DNA from: Treponema phagedenis
GTDB taxonomy: Bacteria; Spirochaetota; Spirochaetia; Treponematales; Treponemataceae
Assembly: GCF_008153345.1 (NCBI RefSeq)
Contig: NZ_CP042818.1
Location: 682,001-746,000 of the forward strand
Reading direction: 5' to 3'
DNA length: 64,000 bases
Positions within the stretch are counted from its first letter, which is position 1; each line of letters opens with the position of its first letter. A program made the position numbers and the translations under genes. Below are positions 36,663 to 45,628 of this stretch, piece after piece. The notes under the pieces are model-generated. The model was not told where the DNA came from and did not search any database. It saw nothing but the letters and a program-made list of their open reading frames with translations.

Positions 36663-36825
36663 GGCATAACGTTTTGTAATTACGTTGTTTACCTATCGGA
36701 ACATCAATAGGCGGCTTGCAGTTTAAGCATCACTATGGTAAATTGCCCACCGTTGCGCCGTGTCGAGCTCTTTTTTATAAATTTTTTTTTACGATTTGTG
36801 TACATGTATTAAAAAAATACTACAC
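36663..36825 (-). mobile_element. IS630-related MITE between chaperone and ATPase genes
   Basis: The terminal CATAACGTTTTGTAAT and ATACTACAC ends flank the core GCCGTGTCGAGCTC and TATGGTAAATTGCC in reverse orientation. The right TA coincides with the stop codon of the metal-binding protein gene, so the element appears to have inserted at that stop. Confidence 0.7.
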
Positions 36826-37043
36826 TAAATAAAAATTTCGCAGTCGTCTTCAACCTTTTTGCAGTTTTTAAGAACCTCCTGCATAACGGTTGAAGGGTCT
36901 TTACCTTCTTCGAATTCTACATTCATTTTTAGAGTCATAAAGTTTACGCTTGCATCTTTAACTCCCGGCGTCTTCCGTGCCGCATCTTCCATTAAGTTTG
37001 CGCAGTTGGCGCAGTCTACTTCAATTTTGTACGCTTTTTTCAT
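36825..37043 (-). CDS. Small heavy-metal-associated (HMA) metal chaperone
   Basis: 72 aa from the ATG at 37043 (AAGGAG upstream). Beta-alpha-beta ferredoxin-like HMA domain with the metal site CANCANLMEDA near residue 10, and a Cys/Asp-containing tail (CKKVEDDCEIF). It probably hands Zn2+/Cd2+ to the CPC ATPase downstream, replacing that pump's missing N-terminal domain. The MITE separates the two genes by 205 bp but leaves them on one strand. Confidence 0.85.
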   Translation of the reverse strand: MKKAYKIEVDCANCANLMEDAARKTPGVKDASVNFMTLKMNVEFEEGKDPSTVMQEVLKNCKKVEDDCEIFI

Positions 37044-37074
37044 ATCCGTTATCTCCTTGTCATAAACATAACGA

Positions 37075-37098
37075 TTAAACAATTATTTAATTGTTTAA
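37075..37098. promoter_or_regulatory. ArsR/SmtB-type operator
   Basis: A 24-bp palindrome, TTAAACAATTAT-TTAATTGTTTAA, with 11 of 12 pairs matching. It lies in the divergent region 32 bp before the HMA gene. Form and place fit the 12-2-12 operators bound by ArsR/SmtB/CadC repressors. Confidence 0.6.
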
Positions 37099-37340
37099 TT
37101 AAACTATATGTATCTTAAGCTTACATGTCAAGAGGTTTGTATTGTTTTTCTATATATTTTTGTGTTTTTAGTATAGAAAAGGTATGTTGTTTTTTTTAGA
37201 TTTTTCAGTAGAAAAAAGAGCGTTATAAATGGCTTGTAGGAATGCTATTATATTGTTACAATCCCGCTTGTTTGAACGGCTGTGCAACAGTATTTGTTTA
37301 TCCGGATTGTAAGTAATTATTTTTGGAAGGAGAAATTTTT

Positions 37341-37706
37341 ATGCAAAATATTTCATTGCCCCATGACCACGGGCAGCGCTTTGAAAAAGACTATGAAGAC
37401 ATGCCGAAAGAAGAGGACTTCCAAACTGTTTCCGATATTTTTAAACAGCTTTGCGATGGAAGCCGCATTCGAATCTTTTGGATTTTATGTCATTGCGAAG
37501 AGTGTGTGATAAACTTAGCTACCCTTGTCGGTATGAGTAGCCCTGCGGTTTCGCACCATTTGCGGCAGTTAAAGAGCTGCGGACTTATTGTAAGCCGCAG
37601 AGACGGAAAAGAAGTTTACTATAAAGCAGCCGACACGCCGAAGGTTCAGGTTTTGCATGAAGTAATAGAAAAAATGGTAGAAATATCTTGTCCAGATGGT
37701 AAATAA
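37341..37706 (+). CDS. ArsR/SmtB-family metal-sensing repressor
   Basis: 121 aa from the ATG at 37341, with GAAGGAG upstream; the open frame from a TTG at 37323 is less likely. Winged-helix DNA-binding core SSPAVSHHLRQLKSCGLIV. Metal-binding alpha-3 type site in ILCHCEECVINL, and a His-rich N-terminus (LPHDHGQRFE) as in CadC/ZntR-like sensors. It should repress the divergent HMA/ATPase operon until Zn, Cd or Pb binds. Confidence 0.9.
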   Translation: MQNISLPHDHGQRFEKDYEDMPKEEDFQTVSDIFKQLCDGSRIRIFWILCHCEECVINLATLVGMSSPAVSHHLRQLKSCGLIVSRRDGKEVYYKAADTPKVQVLHEVIEKMVEISCPDGK

Positions 37707-37862
37707 ATTTATCCGGATTCTAAATAGGTTTATGAGAAAATATAATTTATAGAAAAGAGTCAGACAAAACGGTTTATAAAATACACGGATAATCACACTA
37801 TCTTATTACAGGTGCTTGTATCGTGTAAACTGTTTAAAAATTTTATCTTAAGGGAGAGGTTT

Positions 37863-38033
37863 ATGAAAAAAGCTGTAGGTATCTGTGTATGTTTGCTGCT
37901 ATGCGGTGCGCTTTTTGCAAAAATACCGGTTATTGTAATTGACTCCGGACATGGCGGTAAGGATGCGGAAATCGGATCCGAAATAGAACCCGAAATTAGC
38001 AACGGAATAGAAACAGAAATCGCCTATGACTAA
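37863..38033 (+). pseudogene. Chimeric remnant: amidase N-terminus fused to jetC tail
   Basis: 56 codons with a good ribosome site (GGGAGAGG). Residues 1-34 are a signal peptide plus the start of an N-acetylmuramoyl-L-alanine amidase (PVIVIDSGHGGKD). From there the sequence GIETEIAYD follows the C-terminal tail of JetC, and the stop overlaps the jetD ATG (ATGACTAA). GGATGCGGAAAT is present both here and in the jetC tail, so a join at that microhomology is likely. Confidence 0.75.
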
Positions 38034-39315
38034 AAATGAAATAATAGCTTTTTTTAAAAGCCATACTGCCTATAAAAAGTTTTGCACAGATTGTGCGAAG
38101 AAGTATAAAAGCTACGGGAGCTTAACCGGAATTATTTCGTTGGAAAAATATACGGACGATGAAATTGCAGAGCTTTCTTCTTTTCTCGGGATTGCTGATT
38201 ATCAGCTGCAAAAACGAAAACAGCTTTCGATAAAAAGATGGCTTAGTCAATACGCGAAGAGCAGTTTTGCTTCTATTCCTTTTGAGGAAATTATCAGCGA
38301 GGTAACGGGCGCACCGCTTTACAGTAACGAAGCAATTCGCAGCTTTGAGCAGCAAAAAGAAAAGACCTTTGTTGGTTTTATTGCAGCCCAATATCCCGCT
38401 CTTAATACTTTTATTAAAGATTCTCCTTTGCCGCGCGAGCTTTATCTTGCATATCATAAGCATGAATTAAAGGAGCAGGAGCTTGAGTGCTTAAACAGCG
38501 CACTCGAATTTCTTCCGTATAAAAAAAAGCAATACGCCTATTTGCCCGTGTTTTCAAATCAAATTACCGGAAACCCTCATTCGTTTGATCGGGGATCGCT
38601 TTTAGGTCAGTGGTTTGTGCGTCTGTTGTTTTTTGATTATGAACGAGCGAAAACCGCCGCCCCTGTTGCGCTCAGCAAAGCCGAAAAAGAACATCGGGTG
38701 CTGCAACATTACGGCATTCTTTTTGATGATATTTTTAATTTTGTTACCGTGAACGGCATGTACGGCTTTGCAAACGAAAAGCTTCATCCCGTGTGGAAGG
38801 CTGCTTGCGAAACCTGCACTGTGTGGAATGTTCCTTTAAAGCATATTGTCGAAATGGATAGGATAGAACCTGCTTTCGGCAATCGTTTTTGGATTGTCGA
38901 AAACTCAAGCTTGTATTCGCTTTTAATATCCGCCTTTCCTACGCTGCCCGCCGTTTGCAGCCATGGGCAATTTAAACAATCTTTTTGGCAGCTGATGGAA
39001 AAAGTCCCTGCAAGCATCACAGCTTTTTACACCGGCGACTTTGACCCTGAGGGGCTCATCATGGCGGACACTGTAAAACGGCGCTATCCTACCATAATTG
39101 ATTTACACTTTATGAGTGCGGCTTATTACGCCCTTTCCAAACCTGCCGAAAAAATAGAATCACAACGCTTAAAAAAACTTGACCGAATGCAAACACCCAT
39201 GTTGCAAGAAGCCGCCGCACAAATGCGAAAACAAGAGCGCTCCGGATACCAGGAAGCGCTGTTTGATGAGTATTGCAATTATTTGCATCACGAAAAATTG
39301 GTGAAGGGGTGTTAA
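38026..39315 (+). CDS. jetD: Wadjet type II JetD-like toprim nuclease (TIGR02679/DUF2399)
   Basis: 429 aa. The N-terminal half (DUF3323-like) is helical. The DUF2399 toprim-like core near 330-350 reads ITAFYTGDFDPEGLIMAD, where GDFDPEG supplies the acidic metal-binding residues of the plasmid-cleaving nuclease, and an upstream Glu sits in WIVENSSLYSLL. Normally co-transcribed directly after jetC with overlapping codons; that overlap survives here, but with the duplicated jetC tail rather than jetC itself. Expression would now depend on the chimeric gene's region. Confidence 0.85.
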   Translation: MTKNEIIAFFKSHTAYKKFCTDCAKKYKSYGSLTGIISLEKYTDDEIAELSSFLGIADYQLQKRKQLSIKRWLSQYAKSSFASIPFEEIISEVTGAPLYSNEAIRSFEQQKEKTFVGFIAAQYPALNTFIKDSPLPRELYLAYHKHELKEQELECLNSALEFLPYKKKQYAYLPVFSNQITGNPHSFDRGSLLGQWFVRLLFFDYERAKTAAPVALSKAEKEHRVLQHYGILFDDIFNFVTVNGMYGFANEKLHPVWKAACETCTVWNVPLKHIVEMDRIEPAFGNRFWIVENSSLYSLLISAFPTLPAVCSHGQFKQSFWQLMEKVPASITAFYTGDFDPEGLIMADTVKRRYPTIIDLHFMSAAYYALSKPAEKIESQRLKKLDRMQTPMLQEAAAQMRKQERSGYQEALFDEYCNYLHHEKLVKGC

Positions 39316-39626
39316 CGGAATCTCAGCATATTAGCAAATCGGAATATCTCTATATATCTTGATAGCGTCCAGCATGCTGCTATTTTTATTAACATAGTGC
39401 TTTGCCTGCGTTTATGCTGCATATGAAAGAGGCTGTCTACAGTCACATTATTGAAAGGGAACTACGATTGTCTATTTTGCGTTTGATCATATAAACTTAC
39501 TGCAGTCTAATGGTGTTTGTAATGTTTTACATGAACTGAAAAAAATATTTATAATTGACAAGTCCCGTGTAGATAAATAGAATAAGTTATATAATATAAA
39601 AATCTTTTTAAGGAAAAAATAAAAAT
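39316..39626 (+). other. Intergenic region with the SIR2-gene promoter
   Basis: 311 bp without a gene. Apart from the promoter at 39555-39583 and a weak ribosome site (AAGGA, 12 nt before the ATG), nothing else was recognised. Confidence 0.5.
39555..39583 (+). promoter_or_regulatory. Promoter of the repeat/SIR2 gene
   Basis: TTGACA (39555-39560), 17-nt spacer, TAGAAT (39578-39583), 43 bp upstream of the ATG. Confidence 0.75.
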
Positions 39627-40262
39627 ATGGCTAATTACACGTATGAAAAATTTGAAAATGATATTCGAGAGCTATTAGAGACCATAAAAAATAATGAGGA
39701 TATGCATATCAAAATTAAAGGCGATGTTGAAAGTTTTTTCAAAAAAATACTAGATTATTACCCTTATGAAAAACTTAAGGAAGATATCCAATGTTGCGGT
39801 GCTAGTATAAAATGTGATAATGTATATGAAGAATTTAAAAAAAATGTTGAAAGTTCATTAAAGAACATAGCGTCTTCTAACTCGTATGACAAACTTAAAA
39901 AAAATTTTCAAGATCAATTAGCGAAAAAAACTAATGACAAGATGTATGAAGGACTTAAAAAGTATTTAGATGATTTAGACTACGACTGTCCTTATAATAA
40001 ATTTAAACAAGATGTAAAAGTTTATTTTGATAGCATAAAATATGATTACATATATAATACTAAAAATTGTCTACACTGTAAGAAATACTTTTACGCATAT
40101 AAAAAACTCAAAAGGAATACGTGTAAACATTTAGACAATATGCCGCCTGACGGGTCGTATGATGAGTTCAAAAGAGATATTAAAAGCTTCTTGGATGGTA
40201 TAGTGGGTAATCAAATATATGAAAAACTTAAAAAAATATACAAAACCATTTTGATGATATGA
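39627..40262 (+). CDS. N-terminal 20-aa repeat array of the SIR2 protein (separate frame)
   Basis: 211 codons made almost wholly of degenerate 20-residue units starting Y-(D/E)-x-(L/F)-K, for example YEKLKEDIQCCGASIKCDNV. Likely a helical solenoid. At 40230-40236 lies A7. Reading with one base shifted (-1) continues the repeat pattern without a break into the SIR2 frame (KNIQNHFDDMNYVDPNNKLK). The two frames therefore look like one gene of about 1,420 codons. As written the first frame ends TGA, overlapping an ATG (ATGA), so translational coupling is the alternative reading. Confidence 0.7.
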   Translation: MANYTYEKFENDIRELLETIKNNEDMHIKIKGDVESFFKKILDYYPYEKLKEDIQCCGASIKCDNVYEEFKKNVESSLKNIASSNSYDKLKKNFQDQLAKKTNDKMYEGLKKYLDDLDYDCPYNKFKQDVKVYFDSIKYDYIYNTKNCLHCKKYFYAYKKLKRNTCKHLDNMPPDGSYDEFKRDIKSFLDGIVGNQIYEKLKKIYKTILMI

Positions 40263-43200
40263 ACTATGTAGATCCGAACAACAAACTTAAAAAAGATATA
40301 CAATGTTATTTAGACGACATAGAGAACGATCACACATATGAAAAACTAAAAAAATATATAAAAAAACATTTAGACACCATAATAGACGATTACACGTATG
40401 AAAAACTTGGAAATGATGTAGGAGAATGCCTGAAAACTATTATAGGTAAATTAAAAAAAGGGCAAATATCAGTAATGGTTGGTGCAGGGTTTAGCAAAAA
40501 TGCCCATCCTGATTATCCGGATTGGGCGGAATTACTTGTTAGAGCTTATTGTGAAATCTACTCCATAGATGAAACAAACATTGGAAAAATTAAAAAGCAA
40601 AACATCAAAAATGAGATAAAAAAGGATCCATCAAGCATTGCGAAAAAATATATGAATTTCCATGGAAATCGAGAGGCTTTGGATATATACATAGAAGATG
40701 AATTGTCTAAACCAGAAAAAAATTCTAGTGGCCATCTTCGTCTCCATGAGGAATTATTATCATTGAATTGGAATGATGTAATAACAACTAATTGGGATAG
40801 CTTACTTGAAAGGGCAGATGATTCCGGTAATTATGAAATCGTAACCTCTGCAAAAAATTTAAAGTTAAGAAATCAAAAACGGATTATTAAAATCCACGGC
40901 TCTTTGCGTGATAGCTATAAGAGCGAGTACTCCTTTGATGATAACTTTGAATATCTATATGTAATCACACAGGATGATTTTGATAACTATCATAAAGAAC
41001 ATAGCGATTTTTCAAATTTTATGAAAGTAAAATTTTTGCAAGATTCCTTTTGTTTAATCGGTTTTTCCGGTGATGATCCTAACTTCAGATATTGGATTAA
41101 AGAATTGAAACGGACAATGACAAAAGGGGGGAATACTGCTAAACCGAACCCTATATTCCTTATTGACATTTCCAATGATAACCCAACTGCCGCAAAACTA
41201 CAGTACTATAAAAACAACTATATAATTAGGCTTAGTTTAAATGATGCAGTAAATCACATCAGAAATAGTACCGGTGGGTCAATATCAAACAGCATTGGGG
41301 ATGCGAACTTCGCCCCAAATATAAAGCTCGGTAATGATATCAAAGATAGGTTTCATGAATTTTTTGATTATTTAAAAGAACAAGCAAACCAATCTTTAAA
41401 ACGTATAGAAAAAGACCCTAAAGAAAACATAAAAAGTAGGAATGTTTTTGATATGTTTATATTCCTCGATAAAATAACAGATACAGAAAGGATAAAAGGA
41501 TACAATGACTTATCCTTATATCATTTTGATAATTTATTTTTTTCGATGTATTTGATTGCTAGCGCAAAATGTCTTTTTACTGATGATATTAAACAATGGT
41601 CAGGAACCGAGTATGATTTTATATACAAGGTATGTACAAATAATTATTATTCTCTGCTAAATCTTTACAATCCTGAGCAAATCGATAAAATTATTGAAGA
41701 CTATCAAACAAGAATATTGCCCAAGAAACAAGAGATCTATTTTTCTCAGCTCATATTAAAATACTATCGTGAAACAGGTAATGACGAAAAATTTGATACA
41801 TTTTATAAGGGTTTGTGTGAACAAGCCGCTGTTACAAAAAATATAGCGATGTATGAACAAGCGATTAAATTGTATTCAGATTTTGATAATAGAAAATTGC
41901 AAGAACATTTACAAGAATGGAAGCCTGAAGACGATGAGAAGCCGGACAGTATTTTTATCTTGAAAAAACTAACCTTATTAACCGCTTTTCATACTACTGC
42001 TTTTAATGACAGCGAGAAGAAATACGTTGATAAATTACTCACCATTGCAGAAAACCATTGCACCAATAAGCAAACTATGTTGTTTATTCTGTTATATCGC
42101 CGTTTACTATCTTTCCAATTTGGTTATTTGGAACCGAACAATATTATTCACAGTCAAATTGCGCAGTTAAAAAGTGACGGATTTAAGGAACCATTTGAGT
42201 ATATAAATGAATTACTTAACGTAAAAGAACCGAAGAATATTAAACCGAATAGCGACAAACGTTATGCGCTATCTGAAACTGTTATTTCTTCATGGTCAAA
42301 TGAAGATACTGAATTAATTAAAACGATTAGAATTATAAATTTTATTGAATATACCGGTATTCCGGCAGATTTTTGTATTAGTAAGTCTACAATTATTAAT
42401 CTTGTTAGTTGGAACAAAGAAGACGAATGGTGCTTGCTACGGATATTTTTATTTTCACTTTTATATTATGGTAAATCCTTAAATGAAGAATTTTTACGAT
42501 TTATTGTGCCGCGTATTTTGCGCTATGTAAGCATGGATGTACTTTTGCAAATATACAACAAAATATTCGATATTCTCAAATATACAATAAAGCATGGTAA
42601 AGGTGTAAAGACTTATATTTATATTATGACAGAAATTATTAAAAGGTTGCCCTCAAAAGAATGCACGGGTTATGTGGAATATATAATAACCGAAATAAAG
42701 AACAACAATGCAATAATTGTGTCGCTTATTATAAATGATGGGATATATGGCACCAAACGTCCCTTTTTAGAAGTTTTAAAACATATTTCAAAACATGATG
42801 ACTATGAATATATTTTGAAATGGATTATGACTGAATCTTTAAAAGATGAACATGAGCTTGTAAAATCAAATAGTCAATCTACTTCAGTATTTATTAATTA
42901 TTATATTCCGCTTATGATAGATAATAAATTTTGTGCAGAAAAAAATGAGCTATTTAAGTCTCCTGAAATAAAAGAAATGCTAAAAAAAGATATGAATTTA
43001 AGAAAAAAGCTTTCTTTATACGCATATGATTACATTGATGAAAATACTAAAAACGAACTTAATAGGTACCTTGAGAATAATTACACTTTGCAAATACATC
43101 CGTATTTTATAACTAAAATAAAGACAGAAAAAATAAAAGAAAAATGTTTAGAATTCCTAAAGAACTATAACATTTCTTCATCAAACTCCTATGAATATCC

Positions 43201-43894
43201 TTTAAATGATTATATAACTGCTCTTGTTCAGAGTAAACAACTAATGAAAGAAGATATGCAAGAAATTTATGATCTTGCTATGGATAAATACAGAGAATTA
43301 AAACGCTATGAAGATCGCTTAAAGTCGAATAGATTTATGCCGAATCGTTACGATTATCTCGTAGGCATGTTTTTTGCTATTGTAAGGCTAATGATAAACG
43401 AAGGAGGAATTATAACCGGAGATGATTATATCGAACTTGAAAATGAATATAAAAAGCAACGTGCTGACTTTTTTGAATTTAAATGGATTTTTGCTGAAGA
43501 TACACAACAGTTTAAGAAATATTTTTTACATATGTTTTTTGTTTTTTCTTATCACTATAAGCTAATAGAAAACTTTGTACAAAAGATAAACGACTGTTTA
43601 TCAAGGATACAAAGCCAGGATTCATCCGAATTCGAGGCACCGTTGGAGCAATTTATCAGCATGTACGACACAAATTACAATAATTCTAATTTTAAAGATG
43701 GAATGACAGACCGGATACTAATACGAATCCTTAAAAAGTTTAAAAGCAATATTGATTTTTGCTACGACGATTTATTTATAAAAGAACAAATGCAAAAACT
43801 CGCAAACTGTATGAACAACCATGGACACAGGGATGCTGCTATTGATTATTGGGTTGTCAGCAAAGATGTAAAGCCGGCAAATCAACAGCAGTGA
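40259..43894 (+). CDS. SIR2-domain defence protein, probable NADase
   Basis: 1211 aa. Three more 20-aa repeats (residues 1-60) lead into a SIR2 domain: NAD-binding VMVGAGFSKNAHPDYPDW near 78, ITTNWDSLLE near 180, catalytic His in IIKIHGSLRD near 215, and LIGFSGDDPNFRYWI near 265. Residues 330-1211 are a long helical region rich in Lys/Glu/Tyr with no named domain, presumably the sensor. The layout (N-terminal SIR2, very long helical C-terminus) resembles defence proteins such as DSR-type systems that deplete NAD+ on phage infection. The C-terminal specificity and the N-terminal repeats do not match a type I can name. Confidence 0.8.
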   Translation: MNYVDPNNKLKKDIQCYLDDIENDHTYEKLKKYIKKHLDTIIDDYTYEKLGNDVGECLKTIIGKLKKGQISVMVGAGFSKNAHPDYPDWAELLVRAYCEIYSIDETNIGKIKKQNIKNEIKKDPSSIAKKYMNFHGNREALDIYIEDELSKPEKNSSGHLRLHEELLSLNWNDVITTNWDSLLERADDSGNYEIVTSAKNLKLRNQKRIIKIHGSLRDSYKSEYSFDDNFEYLYVITQDDFDNYHKEHSDFSNFMKVKFLQDSFCLIGFSGDDPNFRYWIKELKRTMTKGGNTAKPNPIFLIDISNDNPTAAKLQYYKNNYIIRLSLNDAVNHIRNSTGGSISNSIGDANFAPNIKLGNDIKDRFHEFFDYLKEQANQSLKRIEKDPKENIKSRNVFDMFIFLDKITDTERIKGYNDLSLYHFDNLFFSMYLIASAKCLFTDDIKQWSGTEYDFIYKVCTNNYYSLLNLYNPEQIDKIIEDYQTRILPKKQEIYFSQLILKYYRETGNDEKFDTFYKGLCEQAAVTKNIAMYEQAIKLYSDFDNRKLQEHLQEWKPEDDEKPDSIFILKKLTLLTAFHTTAFNDSEKKYVDKLLTIAENHCTNKQTMLFILLYRRLLSFQFGYLEPNNIIHSQIAQLKSDGFKEPFEYINELLNVKEPKNIKPNSDKRYALSETVISSWSNEDTELIKTIRIINFIEYTGIPADFCISKSTIINLVSWNKEDEWCLLRIFLFSLLYYGKSLNEEFLRFIVPRILRYVSMDVLLQIYNKIFDILKYTIKHGKGVKTYIYIMTEIIKRLPSKECTGYVEYIITEIKNNNAIIVSLIINDGIYGTKRPFLEVLKHISKHDDYEYILKWIMTESLKDEHELVKSNSQSTSVFINYYIPLMIDNKFCAEKNELFKSPEIKEMLKKDMNLRKKLSLYAYDYIDENTKNELNRYLENNYTLQIHPYFITKIKTEKIKEKCLEFLKNYNISSSNSYEYPLNDYITALVQSKQLMKEDMQEIYDLAMDKYRELKRYEDRLKSNRFMPNRYDYLVGMFFAIVRLMINEGGIITGDDYIELENEYKKQRADFFEFKWIFAEDTQQFKKYFLHMFFVFSYHYKLIENFVQKINDCLSRIQSQDSSEFEAPLEQFISMYDTNYNNSNFKDGMTDRILIRILKKFKSNIDFCYDDLFIKEQMQKLANCMNNHGHRDAAIDYWVVSKDVKPANQQQ

Positions 43895-43935
43895 GGGTTT
43901 ATATCGATTGGCATCTTTAAAACCTTGCTTTGTTT

Positions 43936-44343
43936 TTAGAACTGCCCGATTGTTTTAGGAAGATACTTTTCTAAAACATCTACGGTAGGTTTATGTTCGC
44001 CGGAAAAATGTCAAAATGATTCCCAAACTGTGATGTAAAATATTCTACATATGAAAACAATATATCATCGTCTGCGAAAAGCCCGTAATAAGTATCCCCA
44101 CCATTAATACTATGCGTGTAATGCTCTTCTATCGCTTTAAACTCTTCCAGTATTTCATGCGATACATCATCCATGAGACAGAGGGCAGTTCGAGATGCGG
44201 GTTTAAACACGGATTAATCAATATCTTCGGTACTTCATATAAAGATGCCGCCGCAAAAAATCCTCCTAATGAATGCCCTACAATTAAATCGATGTGTTCA
44301 TTCTGTATGATGTGATTAATTTTATTTAGCGTTTTAGCAGGAC
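43936..44343 (-). pseudogene. Alpha/beta-hydrolase (YqiA-like) pseudogene
   Basis: The pieces LIVGHSLGGFFAAASLYEVP and LINPCLNP lie in one frame, GLFADDDILFSYVEYFTS in a second, and the C-terminus GEHKPTVDVLEKYLPKTIG in a third. Together they give the nucleophile elbow G-H-S-L-G-G, the cap and the terminal region of a small esterase, with two frameshifts. The 5' end is missing at the IS630 left end. Non-functional. Confidence 0.75.
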
Positions 44344-44345
44344 TA

Positions 44346-45625
44346 GTATAGCGTTTTTCTGAAAAGTATATTGTATTTTTCTTTGGTTTGTGATACTATC
44401 TCAACAGCTTTTTATCACTAAGGAGTATTGCATGCCCAAACCGCCGAGTAAACTTGAACTAAATCCTGAAGAGCTCACGTACCTTGAATCACTTGTTCGT
44501 TTACGAACAATCCAAGCACAAACGCTTACGCGTGCACGAATACTTTTGCTTAAAAGCAAGGGGCTGTCCATTAAGGAAACAGCCGGCAAGGTAGGCTATA
44601 CGTATAGAAGCGTTGCGCTCTGCCTTAAGAAATATAAGCAGGGCGGCGTAGAGCATGCTCTCACCGATGCACCCGGACGCGGAAACAATCCGGAAATTAC
44701 CGATGAAGAGAAATCGTGGATTATAAATCTCGCTTGTCAAAAACCGACTACTTTTGGGTATGCTGCAGAAACATGGACTTACGCACTGTTAACAAAGCAT
44801 ATTAACACCACCGCTGAAAGTGCAGGATACCTACGGCTCGCTACTATCCATAAAACAACGGTATTTAAAATACTAACTGAAGCAGACATTAAACCTTACA
44901 AAATAGAATATTACTGTGAAAACAGAGACCCTGACTGTGATAGAAAAATGCACAATGTTTTACTCGTTTATAAGCAACTTGAACTTTATTTTGAGGAAAA
45001 TAAGCCATTACAGACAGAAGAAGGGAAGAATATCCATGTTGTTTCGTATGATGAGAAGCCCGGCATACAAGCTATCGCGACGACAAGCGATGATTTACCT
45101 GCTGATGAAACCCATCAATGCATTCGCCGTGATTATGAATACAAACGGCTTGGCACGCTCTCACTTTTAGCAGGCATTGATTTACAGACGGGGGATGCCA
45201 TTCCTCTTGTAAGCGACAGTCACACCAGTAAAGATTATGTGCAATTTCTTAAAATACTTGATGAACGATACCCGCAAGAAGATAAAATTAGAATCATTTT
45301 GGATAACTTAAAAGTACATACCTCCAAAGAAACCATTCGATATCTTTCAACGGTACCGGGAAGATTTGAGTTTGTGTTTACGCCAAAACATGGTTCTTGG
45401 TTAAATATGATTGAAGGATTTTTCAGCAAACTAACAAGACAACTGTTGCGGGGCATGAGAGTAAAATCAAAAACAGAGTTGGTTAATCGACTGTATAAAT
45501 ACTTTGACGAGATTAATGAAGAACCGGTCGTATTCCATTGGAAATACAATCTTGATGATCTCGATGTTTCTGAAGCGGTTATAACCGACGCTCTCAAATA
45601 TGAACTTAATTACAAAACGTTATAC
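44346..45625 (+). mobile_element. IS630-family insertion sequence, complete
   Basis: 1280 bp. Ends GTATAGCGTTTT and AAAACGTTATAC are inverted repeats with one mismatch. It is flanked on both sides by TA (44344-44345 and 45626-45627), the IS630/Tc1 target. A MITE with the same terminal sequence starts directly at the right flank, so the IS landed at the MITE edge. Confidence 0.9.
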
Positions 45626-45628
45626 TAG
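44432..45628 (+). CDS. IS630-family transposase
   Basis: 398 aa from the ATG at 44432 (AAGGAG upstream). N-terminal helix-turn-helix (LSIKETAGKVGYTYRSVALC). DDE residues are in VVSYDEKPG, IILDNLKVHTSKE, and FTPKHGSWLNMIEGFFSKL, the P-x-H-x-S-W-L-N-x-I-E signature of IS630. The coding sequence extends into the right terminal repeat. Complete length, probably active and able to move the related MITEs in trans. Confidence 0.95.
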   Translation: MPKPPSKLELNPEELTYLESLVRLRTIQAQTLTRARILLLKSKGLSIKETAGKVGYTYRSVALCLKKYKQGGVEHALTDAPGRGNNPEITDEEKSWIINLACQKPTTFGYAAETWTYALLTKHINTTAESAGYLRLATIHKTTVFKILTEADIKPYKIEYYCENRDPDCDRKMHNVLLVYKQLELYFEENKPLQTEEGKNIHVVSYDEKPGIQAIATTSDDLPADETHQCIRRDYEYKRLGTLSLLAGIDLQTGDAIPLVSDSHTSKDYVQFLKILDERYPQEDKIRIILDNLKVHTSKETIRYLSTVPGRFEFVFTPKHGSWLNMIEGFFSKLTRQLLRGMRVKSKTELVNRLYKYFDEINEEPVVFHWKYNLDDLDVSEAVITDALKYELNYKTLY

